DNA of 64,000 bases. Source: Plantago major. Lineage: Eukaryota > Streptophyta > Magnoliopsida > Lamiales > Plantaginaceae. A program made the translations under genes and the position numbers. Positions 46,242 to 58,900 of this stretch are shown in pieces. The DNA is taken from the NCBI GenBank assembly GCA_026545765.1, contig CM048839.1, positions 90,114,914 to 90,178,913 of the forward strand, read 5' to 3'. The notes below the pieces were generated by a model, which was not told the origin of the DNA, ran no database searches, and saw nothing but the letters and a program-made list of their open reading frames with translations. Every line of letters begins with the position of its first letter. Position 1 is the first letter of the stretch.

Positions 46242-47249
46242 TGGAGCAATTGTTCACCAATTGTGTGGTTTTAGATGGATTCGGCTCTTAACCCTTTTGT
46301 AGCGCACCGTGAGGTGATATGATGACTCTACAAACCAACACATATACTTTTATGCGCACTAGAAAATTTTCCTATGGATCATTCCATCCTAAAATTGTTA
46401 CAGAGTAATCACAAAATCGGGATTTCTTATTGAGGGATTCCATAATGGAAATGTGCACCTTATTGGTTTAAATAGCATTTTCAATTCCTTTAAAGTTTCA
46501 AAATTTTCGGGGCATTAAAGTAAATATTATACCAAGTTAGAAAATGGTTTATACTGAATAGTAATGAGCAGATGGTAAAAAAAAGAGATAATAGATAACA
46601 TATGAAAGAGTGATTAAAAAAATAGTAAGTGGGGATAGTTGATTTTTTATAAAAGAAATTGAAAAACCTTTAGTGATTGTCATAAATGGGATATTATAAG
46701 GCTTTAGTGAAACAGATGGATTAAATGGGATTAATGCTTCATTTGGTTTGAGGGAAAATGGGGGAAAAGAAAAAAAATAGGGAAAAATAAGATTTTCCTG
46801 GAAAATGTGAGGGAAAAACAATTTTCCTTATTTTGTGGAGATGGATGTATTTTGTATAGATTTTGATGAATTTTTCAGGATTTACTGAGAATTACCAAAT
46901 GGTTGCAAAATAATATTTTCCTCTATTTTTTTTATTTTCCCTCAAACCAAATGAAGCCTAAATGTATTTAATTGTATTATGTAAACTCTCAGCGGAACAA
47001 TAAGATATCCTCCCTCTGTCCCGCAATACTTCATTTATTTGTCATTTTTAATTGTCACACATAATTTCATACATCCTTACTATCTAAAGAGCAAACTCAG
47101 CAAGGTAGTTTCTACACGAAATTAATTTTCTCCAATCCAATTAATGTTGACTTACTACAAAAATGGTAGTTATCCCAACTTTAACACTAAACCATTCCAC
47201 TAATTCAGACACGAGTACGATTCCCAGCTATACAATGTCTTTCTCTCGT
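46242..47249. other. intergenic DNA with a foldback element
   Basis: Outside the foldback at 46736-46957 it is AT-rich and non-coding. TCCTCCCTCTGTCCCGCAAT at about 47007 looks like a truncated Stowaway-type end. Confidence 0.4.
46736..46957. mobile_element. foldback MITE with 22-bp perfect ends
   Basis: GCTTCATTTGGTTTGAGGGA at 46736 and its inverse TCCCTCAAACCAAATGAAGC at 46938-46957 bound a 222-bp, AT-rich palindromic block. A longer GGAAAAATAAGATTTTCC-type inner repeat is also visible. No target duplication is clear. Confidence 0.75.
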
Positions 47250-48694
47250 TTACCTGGTTTCACGACCCAGAAGTTAGAGTCAATCAATTGAAGTTTTTTA
47301 TGGAATGCGTCAAAAACAGGTAGGGTTCGTGCTAAAGTAAAATGGGTGTCTGTTTGCAAACCTAAGAAGTTTGGAGGGCTTGGCATCAGGAATTTAGCTG
47401 TACTTAACAAAGCCTTCCAGTTTAAGTTACTTTGGCGCCTTTTTACTCAACCAACCTCGCTTTGGGCTAGAGTTTTTAAGTAAGTATTTTCGGAATTCTA
47501 CAGTTTAAGTTACTTTGGTGCAATCTAACAATCAAAGTAGTTGGATTTGGAAAACGTTAGCCCTCTCTTTCAATCTTTATTAGGGTGGGAAATTGGTGAT
47601 GGGGCCAATATCGATTTTTTTTTTTTGTATGATAATTGGACTGTTTTCGGTCCATTGAGTCAGTTTGTTAATCACGATATTCCACGAGGTACTCTTGTTA
47701 AAAGTTTTATCCATAATGGTACCTGGGATATCTGTGGGGATTCCTTTACTCCTTCACCCGACCCGCTAGATTTGTTTACGATCAAATCAGCAAATAATTA
47801 CTTGATCCGACTGGAGAGTGAACATCCTCATCTACCTTGGGAGAGGCTGTGGCATCTTAAGGTTTTCCCGCGAATCAAATTTTTCCTCTGGCTTGGTCTT
47901 CATGATAGAGTTCCCACAACTCTTATGCTTTTTAAGAAGAGAATTTTAAGGTCACCCTTTTGTTCTTTATGCCAGTCTGAGGGACTTGCAACATGTTTTA
48001 TTTTGTTGTCCTGTTTTCCTCCTACTCTAAAACGCCGTACTCTTGTCTCTTGTGTCTGGCAGCCGCCCCCTAGCGGGTTTATTGTTTTAAATACTGATGG
48101 GGCATTACAAAGGACACTGGGGTTGGCTGGGTTTGGGTACATAATTCGTGATCATCAGGGTAGTTTTATAACAGCGGGGGCTGGGTTTTTAGGCCGGGCA
48201 TCCAACAATGTGGCCGAACTCATGGCCATTCGGGAGGGCTTGAGATTGGTGGATTGTTTGCATTTTCCTTGTGTTATAATACAAACTGACTCACAATTTG
48301 CTATTCATGCTAATTGCAGGTTTCAGGATCAAGTGCAACAACAGGTACCAGTGCTCGGGCCGCATAGATCATTGCTGGAAGATATCCATATTTTGCTACA
48401 AGGTTTTCAAGACTATCGTCTAACTTTTGTCTATCGGGAAAGTAATCAAGCTGCGGATCGGCTAGCTACATTTGGTTGTTCTTTAGCTACTTCGGATGTT
48501 ATTTCTACCTCTCCATCGGATGGCGTAGTGTCTTATTTTGTGGATTATGGTTTGCTAGGTATAGTGTGGGATTATGTTCCTCCGTGGCTTGTACATGTGT
48601 TAATTTCTGATCGGAACAATTCCACTGATCCCGGTTGGATAATTTTGTACTTGTAACTACTTGTTAATATATTATGGTTTATGTTTAAAAAAAA
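47250..48694 (+). pseudogene. 5'-truncated LINE (non-LTR retrotransposon) with RNase H domain
   Basis: From about 47250 the plus strand carries the end of a LINE reverse transcriptase frame (VKWVSVCKPKKFGGLGIRNL), broken by stops before 47541. The open frame 47541-48656 (371 codons) has a zf-RVT-type part, LPWERLWHLKVFPRIKFFLW with SPFCSLCQSEG. It then jumps to RNase H: LNTDGALQ, NNVAELMAIREGLRL, IQTDSQFAI and YRESNQAADRLATFG supply the D-E-D-D residues. The spacer normally found between zf-RVT and RNase H is mostly missing, so the frame looks internally deleted. After the stop, GTTTAAAAAAAAA (to 48694) is a plausible short poly-A tail marking the 3' end. A phrase at 47413 (CAGTTTAAGTTACTTTGG) recurs at 47500, a local duplication. 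Confidence 0.85.
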
Positions 48695-48791
48695 ATTCAT
48701 GTGTTGATTTGGCCTATTTTTTCCTTCCTCACGTATTAAAACTATAATACTAAAAGTAGGATAAATATATTTTAGTTACCATTTGTTGAGT

Positions 48792-48973
48792 AAGTTTCAT
48801 GAGAGACGGACGGACCTAGTTTATCAATAATTAATAAAATCTTCGATGTTATTAATCAAAACGTGTATGTTGTTAGCATTAGTGTTTTTTTTCCTATTAT
48901 AAAAGAACTCATCTCATTAACAACATATTACGTTTTGACTAATAAGGATTATTTTATTGATGGAGACTTTGTG
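48792..48973. mobile_element. degraded foldback MITE, GAGAGACCGTCTCTC family
   Basis: AAGTTTCATGAGAGACGG starts it; the other end (GATGGAGACTTT) has lost part of the repeat. The middle (TTATTAATCAAAACGTGTAT, ATTAACAACATATTACG) resembles the copy at 36491-36731. Confidence 0.55.
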
Positions 48974-49947
48974 CCATTTGTTGTCCAATTTTCTCTAGTA
49001 TTTATTTTATTTTAATTTCAAATTATTTTGACAACAAAGGCGTAAACTAATTGTATTTTTGTATGCAATATGTCTATAAATATACTACTCTACTATTCTC
49101 TCCGTCCCGGAAACTTTTATACATTAAAATTGCCACACTCTACAAATAATAAATAATCTCACTTCTAAATACAAGTTACACTTACGACACAATTTTTATA
49201 TTTATTATTTATTTTATTTTTTCACCTAAAACCACACCCTCGGTATCTAGTTCATTTTAGTTTTCCAACCTTTTGAACTACATTACAAAGGTATAGAGAA
49301 TTTCTATTTATGGAATTCTTACATTATCCCCAAGCAACTACAATTAATTAATAGCCCCATCTGTCCTTTTCCCCTTCCGGTCTATTTCCCAAGTGTATCA
49401 CCTTCAAGTTGGGTTCAATGATTCAAAGACAGCTTATCTTCTTGTATTCAATTCTGTTCTTTAATCTAAATCTCAGCCCAGTTCACCTCTAAAAAAAAAA
49501 CCAATGATAGTTCACCCTCCAAGAATATAACTGACGATAGTTCGCCTGCCTCACTGACAATATTTTCCAGTTTCCACTCCTAGTGCAACAAAACAGACAT
49601 CAGCTAAAAAAGCCGGAATTTTCAAAGGACAAACTGAATCGAACAACACAGCAGAATGCTTGTAATCTACTTTTATAGTCACAAACCAGAAATCACACTA
49701 ACTTGGAGCCTTATACCTTCTGAGTACGAGACTAATGAATAATAATGGATAAAGAAGCTTTAACCCAAAGATATGGCAAATTGTGTGCAGCATACATGAA
49801 TGTGGGTAAAAATATGAATTCTGCTTGTTTGAGCAAAATAAGACAATTCCTCAGCCCAGAGCGAGATAGATAATCATTCGGAATATGTCTGTCATCTATT
49901 GTCATCTAAAACACTCTTGCAGACAAGTAACAAGCTATTCCTAACTA
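48974..49947. other. intergenic DNA and probable YAK1 3' UTR
   Basis: No gene is seen. A truncated TCTCCGTCCCGGAAACTTTT (49108) looks like a lone MITE end. The last few hundred bases before 49948 are probably the 3' UTR of the minus-strand kinase. Confidence 0.45.
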
Positions 49948-52900
49948 TCAGGCATTTCTTCCCTGGTCTTTTCGTCCATATGATGATGCATTGGCGAATG
50001 TATGATTGCCCCTACGTCCTGCCGAAAAAAGCAACAATACTTTAAAGGATATAAAAGACTCAGTGCTTTTGGTTTTCAAGTAAAAGGGATCCAGAAGGGG
50101 AATGACCAGCATGGTATCATGTATAGCTAGAGTTGGACCTCCATATACCATTTTTAATGCAAGTAATCCCCCAATACTCTACAAAAGCCATCAGTTTCTA
50201 CCTTCACCACACATTGGCAGCTTTTGCGTGCATCATTTATGAAAACATAAAAGGGATTTCATGCAATCAAAAGTAACAAGGGGTTTAGTGCGAGTTGGAT
50301 ATAACATGGAGTTGTGCTGTTCACCCAGATTAACTTTTTTTTTGCAATAAAAGTTCCAATGGCAAAAACATCAAAGGAAATGGATGTAACATTAAATTAC
50401 CCCAAGGCACATCTTTACTCCCAGGAGAATGTGGACCACCTCCTGAGCGGTAGCTTGATTCAGGGGGCTGGACATTCATATGACTCCAATCGTTGCCACG
50501 GGGAGCTGATCTCCCAAGGTTATAATGCTGCTGAACTGGCTGCTGGCCCAGACGGCTTGGAGACATTTGTGTCAAATGAGGAATGAAATGAGATTGCTTT
50601 GTTATATGGGCATTCCCATGAAGCTGGGAACTGCTGCCAAGATCACCAAGAGAAAAAGACTGGCCAGGTGCATCGTGCCTGAATGATATGACCCATCAAA
50701 AGATAGATTAAACTGTGGTTCCGAAATTAACAAGGATTCGTGAGTTAGTTTAGAAACTTAAAACTATCATAACACTCTCAATTTATATTTGTTTTTCTAT
50801 AAGTTATAACAGTAACCACAATAATAATGCACTGATTCTGATCGTCTCGACTAAATGATCAGATTTAGAAGCTAAACTAGAAGGTCGATATATGATTTCA
50901 TTTGAGATTTAGGCATAAACCACATTACAAACTTTTGCGAGTCCTCCATCTCTCGGATAGACGGGATCAACATCACATGTTTAGCAAACATAGTGTGTTT
51001 AATATACCTGCATTACCAAACATGTAATGTTTGTAGCAAAATATGTGATGTTGATCCGATCTCTCGCAAAAGCTGTTCAAACCACACAAGACAACAGAAA
51101 ACAATCAATTTTTCAACAGTTTCAAAAAAAGAAAAAAAAACATGGTTAAATGTGGATGCGAGGAACCAGAAGTTGAAAGGGACTCTATTTGAATCAAAAT
51201 AAAGAATAATGGATATTTCTGAACAAGATGAACCGTATGAATTATGATGCTTCTTGGCTATGATTTCTTAAAGATATAGACATTGCTGACTAAAACAATC
51301 AAGGTAACAAATAAACCAAGAAGTTCTGCAAGTTGACCACATGGTTGAGAGAGCATCTTCTAATGTAGCAAAAGTGAAATACATGCTAACTTAGTTCCAC
51401 ATACTTTTGAAATCTTTAGCCTACAGAAAGACTGAAGGTAACACCATACTAAGATGTAAAATGTCTCTAATATCAGCTTTTGATATTACGTTCGCTACAG
51501 TCCTCCCTAAAATACTGAAAGATATGATATTACATTATCAACTAGGAGCCAGAAGAGCAAACAAACAAGATCCTTATTATACACCATCAAGTACCAGAAA
51601 CTGCAACTTCGAAGAGACCTTAGCAAAATTGCTAACGTCTGCAATTAACATGAATAGCGATCACAGATTTTATCTGTTCAACAAAGCTTAATCTGAAAAC
51701 TGCAGTTAATGTTTTACTAGAATTTATTAAAGTGATCAGGATATACTGAACAGTGAAAAAAGGATTAGACTACTCTAGACAAAAATGACTCCTAGCTACA
51801 AATCTACAATGTAAACCAACAGAATAGTCTGAACGTATACATCTCAAATTATTGAAGAACTATCTTTTGAAACCAAAACATCACGATTGACTGGTGCTTG
51901 GGAGTTGCAATATTCACCTTTTGACAATTGTGCAAGGTCATTCCAGTAATCTATAGGAAAGACAAAAATACCTGTTTTCATAATTTATCTTTCGGGGCAA
52001 GGGAGACCAGATATAATCAGATCAGAGTTATTGATACCAATGCTGGCTTTATCGACTAAATTAACTGAAGGTATCTAGGATACATGATCAAGAAGTAGAT
52101 GGATAAAAGAACAGACAACCAAACATTTTTTCCATAGAAAAAGAAGTGTGGGACATAAAGCGCACCTTTGCCTAGAAGCACTGGCATTAGGGATGCGATT
52201 TGATCTGCCAGCTCCGATGAATGGTTCATTAGGAACTATAGGTTGTTTGAGATGCATTCCTTTGCCAAATTCATCAGTCATGCTGCGCAAATCAGGGCTA
52301 TCATCTTGCAAAAGCAATTCTTCACTGAGGATAGCAAATGAGAACCACAGCGATGTCAGAATAATCAATCAAAAAAAAAAAAAAAAATTAGCTGTTGTAA
52401 AGTAATCATTTACAGTCACAAATATTAAAAGCAGTATTTACCAGATATTAATCATGAAGACGACCAGTCCACTTAAAAACACATGCAATTGTGAGATTTT
52501 TCTTAGTCTATTTTCCAGTGATCTGATGCATAGGTCATCCGTGCGTTTTAAGATTAATCAACTCGATGCACAACTTAGTTTACTTACCAAATTGATGTAA
52601 CGCAAAAAATGTCTAGCATATAGACATGATGTAAAGGAAACTTGCTGCCTTTATGATTTTATGAACATCGTGAAATTTTTAATGTTACCTGTAATTAGGA
52701 TCCCAATCTGCAGGATCAGGAAGCGAATTAGAAGCCCCCGACTTCTCATGTGCACCCCCTTCCACAGGAGGCATATTATTACCAACTGATGAATTTGCTT
52801 CACTATGTGATGTGGAGTAACCAGAAGTTAAACTTCTTCCTCCTTGCTGGGGTCTCCATGATGCAGTTGTCGGGGGCTGCCTGTGTGACGGAGAGCCGAC

Positions 52901-55900
52901 AAAGAAAGAAGAGTTCCCCTCGGACTGATTATAAGATGATTGTGTGTTTTCTTGGGATTGTACATTCCCAGGATATTTCCAGTTCTTTCTTCTATTATAA
53001 TGGCTGCCAGATGCCATTTTTCCCAAAGGAGATCCATGACAACTGCCTCGTACAGGAGAAGGAGGACCATAATGGCCAGGTGAACCAGCTGAAATCTGAC
53101 TATATGCATTGGGAGGTGTAAATTGTGAAGGACTTGACCCCAAAGACATGGGGACAAAATTTCCAGGGCTAAAGCCAACTCCATTCGTGTGGGGTGGTAT
53201 GCGCATAGTATTGGGACTATTCCCAAGAATGGAAATACCATTTTGTGCATAGAAATTCATCCCAGCCGGACCAGCCGGAGAGTGAAATGCATAGTTGCTG
53301 GTATCACCATAACTCCCAAAACTCCCAGGCCCTATACCATCATTGTAGCTGCCATGGCTTCCCAAACTTCCATAGCTACCAGGATGTGCATATGGCATTA
53401 ACTGGTAATGGGGGCTGTTTGGCATCAAACCTCGATTCCTGCCAGAAATCTACATGGACAAGGCCCATCAATAGAGTCGTTCTAACATCCACAGTACTTT
53501 AACAATAGAACTACTTTAAAGAAGAGAAGGTACTCACATTAGGGGAAAGACCAGCAGCAAACCAATGGCCCCCAGCTGGATGATGGTCTACCTTAATGTT
53601 ATGAGAAACAGACTGACAACAACAATAAAAAGCAGCAGCATGTAAGAGATATGCTACAGATACAATGTTTCCACAGGAGGGGAAATGCACAAATGAACAT
53701 CTTGATTCGTAACCCTTTCTTTTGGGTGACAGAATCTACAGGACATCAACCATCTAAATGCTCAATTCTCAGAAGTCAGAACTAAATGAGGATAGATGCT
53801 TCAAAGCTCTACATTTAACAGAACGATAGATTTTATACGCATTAATAAATACAAAGATATTCAGACCGGTAAATCGAGTACTGGTATAAGGCAGAGATAA
53901 GTTCAATTCACAGGGTAAAAAATTGTACTCACCATGCGAGGGGTCTCTGGAGCGGGTGTATAAGGACATGTGAAGGGTTCCCCAGTCACAAAAGGATGCC
54001 TTGAGGCCTACAAAAACACTAATATTCAAATGCCAGCTAGATCATGAAAGGTAAAATATGTCGTGCGTTTATTTTCAGATGCAAACATCATACTATTCTG
54101 TAGCTTTCATCTTGCTCGAACTCCAACTTCTGATACAAAATTAAGCGAATCTAACAAGTTAAGTCTTCAGATATTCCAAGTCACGGTTCACTGATGTCTC
54201 TATATAGCATCTCCAGTTGGAAATTGCGTATCTTGACATATGATAATTATACTGTTCAATCAGAGGTTTGAGAAACGGAGAATAGGGCAAACAGCTTAAC
54301 ATATATGGTACTCTTGAGAGCTTATTGTCAAACAGTAATGCAGTGTGGTAGATATGCACAGGGTCTGAGAAGGATTTGAGAGATGAAGATAAAAAAAAAA
54401 ACACTTTAGAATCTTATCCCGTGTCCGTTGTCTGGTGCATTTGAAACATGAGAAACAGTAAAAATTCTGCGGATGTCTGAAGCCTGGACTCGAAGTTGTC
54501 AAGAATTTTTTTGGGTTGTTACTGTGCTGTTTGGAGCAGCAAGTAATCCTTACATATATACTATATATTGTATTCACTGACGAGCCGTTTATCAGGAAAA
54601 AGAAAATATGTACCTGATTTTTAATTGCATGATAGTATAAAACATGGTTATGGAAAAAACAAAAAACTAAAAGTGCATGGCATGAGTATGAAATTACTTA
54701 GAGGGTGTACAAAGTTTCTAATTACCTGCAAAGGCGACCACCGCTTTGATGGGTCAAACTCAACAAGCCCCCTTAAAAAATCAATTAGTGCTAGTCGCAT
54801 TTGACTCTCTGTGAAAAACATAGTAACTTCATATTTTAAAGTGCCAATTAACATGCATAACAAAAACTGAGCTCTTCAGCAGCTTCTTTTCTTCAAGAAT
54901 GTGAAAACTGACCTTTAGCAAAGTCTTCCTCTTCCAAGTTCTTCTTATACGGGTACTTTTTGACAATTGCTTCAAGATTCATATGATTAAAGTACTCCTT
55001 CCCGATTGATGGTTTTTTTGATTCTCTCTGAATCAAAAGAATATTAGAATAATAGCAGAAATCAAATAACATAACTTGCACGATAGAGCAAATTAGCCAT
55101 GAACTAATAGCAATAGGTTTACATGGAATATGCCACTAGAAAGTAATGGGCACATCGAGGTTGGGGCCATCAAACACACTATCAAAAACAGAGGGTGACA
55201 ACATGGTAATGGGTGGGTAATATTAGGAATGTTTAGTACTAGCTTATCAGCTAGCTTATAAACTCGATGAACTTTTTTCCTTAAATAAACTTGTTACGTC
55301 CTAGCTGGTAGTTTTTAAGCTGGCCGATTTGATAACCTATTTCCGGTAGCTTGTTAAAAAATAATCTAGTTGATTTGTTTTATATTCCATATTTAGCAAA
55401 TCAGCTACTCCCTCCGTCCCAGACCAATTGTCACACATTCTATTTTTATATGTTCCAATACAAATGTCACATCTCCAATTTTTGGCATATTATACACCCA
55501 TGTGCACTTTATTACATTACCTTCCACACTGTCTTAATCTCCGTGCAATAGCAAATGCGACATTTGGTCTGGGACGGAGAGATTAATCAATTTACATAAC
55601 ACTTCCATAAAATCAACTAACTTATCAACTAATTTTGCTAAATTACATCCTTAAAGCATAAGGAGGAAACAAGAATAACAACATAACAGCTGATAGAGCA
55701 CATGTGAGAGTGTGATGTTGAGAATTGAGATAAAAGAAACAACTAAGCAAGTGACCTAGACACCGACCTTAGTTCACCTATCAATCAAAAGGCTTTTTAG
55801 TTTTTCCTATGAACCACTTACTGATGCGTATTCGTCTTCATTCAAAACATTGTACATGCTACAATCGGTTCTTGACTTGTCATTGTTGTCTTCATGGTTG

Positions 55901-58900
55901 ATGCTCCCTTTGAGTTTGAAAAACTTGTTGGTGTTTTTGGCCTTCCGTAGAAGATTATCAGGAGGCTGACCCCTGCAAATCAATAATGCAAATTCAATAA
56001 CAAGCAACAAGATTAATATCCAAGGAAATGCTATTTGGTCTGAATGTCTCGAGTGAGAGATTCTTCACTACATATAATCAGAGCAGTACATGGTATTGTT
56101 TAGCGGGATAAGGGTGTCATTTAACAGTCATGTTGCTTACAGTTTAAAAAAGCCTGAATTTAAGCATTGAAAAAAAAAAACTAGGTTTATTGTATGCCCA
56201 CTAAAAAGCACACACATAAAATCAATTTTTCACCATTTGGTTAAAACAGAAAATAATCACTAAATAACAGTAAAAAAATTATTTAACCTTTTTAGGTGGG
56301 CTTTAAGTAACAAAAGCACCTCCTTTGATGCTTTGAACTTACATCAGTTTGACTGCTTCATTTAAGAAAAGCAAACACAAAAGTAAACCAAACACCAAAA
56401 ATTGACTTCAGATGTAGAAGGGCACATAAGCACTTTATATAAGCATTTGCAAGCACAACCATACACTTGACTCACCATACTTGAATTCAGAAGATCCTTT
56501 CCAACTCGACATCCACATAAATAAAAAGTCGCTTTTGATCTATCTATGTATCAGGATTCGGGAGACCGTTTAATCTTACTGCCTGTTTATTAAAACTTAG
56601 ACATCTAGTGCTTGTTTGGCAAGCGATTATAATAGGAAAAACCTGGTTAAAAACACCTATTTTAACCTGGTTTTCCTGATTTTAATCGCTAGCCAAACAA
56701 CCTAATAGTTTTTCTCATGAAAATAAAAGGGATCAAAATATGGGCTATACATGCAGGCAACAAGTATGATTGAGCTTTTCTCACTACTGTTTGATTCCGT
56801 CTTAATAGGTTCACCGGCAAAAACCACTCGATTTATAACTTTCTAAACAGCCTAACCAGATGAACTTTTACACACTGCCAATTAAGTTTTCTTAGGTTGT
56901 TTGGCAAAGTACTAGGAGAATGATGATATATAACACAATGATAGCAGTTCTGCAATTTCGACATCCGCTCAGAATTAGTAAGACCATGACAAAGTATGAC
57001 AATAGGTATGTGGCTACAGTTGTCTATCTGGTTTAATTTTAAACCCAATTACTTCCAAATGGTCATTAGAACCACCAACCTCAACTCAGTAAAATCTACA
57101 TAAAAATACAATTTGCATTATCGGTGAATTACAAGTATTAATGTCTCCACATAGTCCTCCAAAAATATGGAAACTGCCGCATTCATTTATTAGATCTCAG
57201 AATATGAGTTGCCCTTATTTTAAAGTAATAGTAAACAACCATACCCCAGTATCTTAATCATCCTTCTCAGAAGATCAAACTCAGATGCTCCAGGAAACAA
57301 TGGTAGCCCAAGAAACAATTCAGCCACTATGCACCCAAATGACCACATGTCAATGGCAGTAGTATACTGATACCCAAGGAGAACTTCAGGTGATCTGTAG
57401 TACCGGCTCTGCAAAACAGAAATGAAAAATTATAGCTTGCCAATTCACTTATTATCAAAATTTTGATACTATACACTGAAATGAAAATCACCTGTATATA
57501 AGAGTAAACAGTCCGATCTTCCATGCAGGCTGATCCGAAGTCTATGATTTTGATTACAGGTGGCTTCACACTGTCAGTTTCATGAAAAAAACTTTAAAAA
57601 TAAAGATCAATGAAGAAAACCCAATTTAACAAGTCAGAAAATCATCAGGACGGAGTAGCTCACCTGGTGCATAAAAGAATGTTTTCAGGCTTCAAATCAC
57701 AATGAATAATACCAGCATCTTTCATCAGAGCTAATCCACGCAAAATCTAGGTGGGCAACTAATCAAATTTTAGCAGAGGTACATAGATCTAGGAATCAAT
57801 ATAGATAAGAAGCTGAACATGTACCTGCTTTGAGAATAGTTGCACAATGCCCAATGACAATCCCCTAAACTGATTCAGTTTTATGAGTTCGTACCTGACA
57901 ACAGGGTGGGTCAAGCATGTAATGCAACATAGTTTCCTTTCACAACCTAATGAAAATAAGTACATAAGCATCTCCATTCAGTATCTCTGATAGTCTTACG
58001 ACGACTTACAGATTAGTGTCAAGCAGCTCAAAAGTGATGCACAAGTGGCGCTGAAACACAAAATAGTCATATATCCGTACAATGTGATGCTTGTCCTCAG
58101 GATCGAACTTTCTATTTAACTATAAAAGAACAAAATAAATTAGGTTTATTGAAATTCTGCTAATAGCCATACAAATAACAGTATCCAGTAAGAGAAACTC
58201 ATACTGATGTTAGAATAGAAACTTCAACAAGTGCCTGCTGATAATAAGCAGGTAAATTCTTGATTATCTTAACAGCCACAAAACTGCTTGTTTCGGCAAC
58301 CCAGCACTTGGCGACCTGCCCAAATGTTCCATGACCCAGCATTTCTTTTACAATATACCTGCAAAAAGAAGATATAACTTCATTTAACACTATCATGCTC
58401 AGGAGATAAAGAGTTAGCGACTAGAAGTAGAAACACGGAAGGTGGCTGTGTTTGGTGAGTCCATAAGGCATAAGAAGAAATGACAAGATTAAAGTTATGC
58501 TCAATTCACTTCTTTTTTTTTTTAAAATATAAGAGTACATATAGGAGTAAAATATGTTTCCTGTTCTAACATTTTGCATAATGTGACTTTGGAAAAATTA
58601 TTAGATCAAAACCACAACTAACGCTCTCATCCAAGCATCTATATATGTAACCACAAAGCACATCACACCATATCAAACAAGATCATAGCACACCATTACG
58701 ATGTTTTCACTAGATCTCGCAGTGTACAACTCTCACAATTATCTCTATACTAGAAATTGCAGAGCAAGACCAGCACTAATAATCTACTATCCTTCAGCCA
58801 CAAATTATTTCTTTTAAGACTCTAGTCTGGCTTATCGCACAACTAGCAACTACGCCTCTTATCAAATCATTTGAATAGTGGCAAACATAATCCTTTTCAC

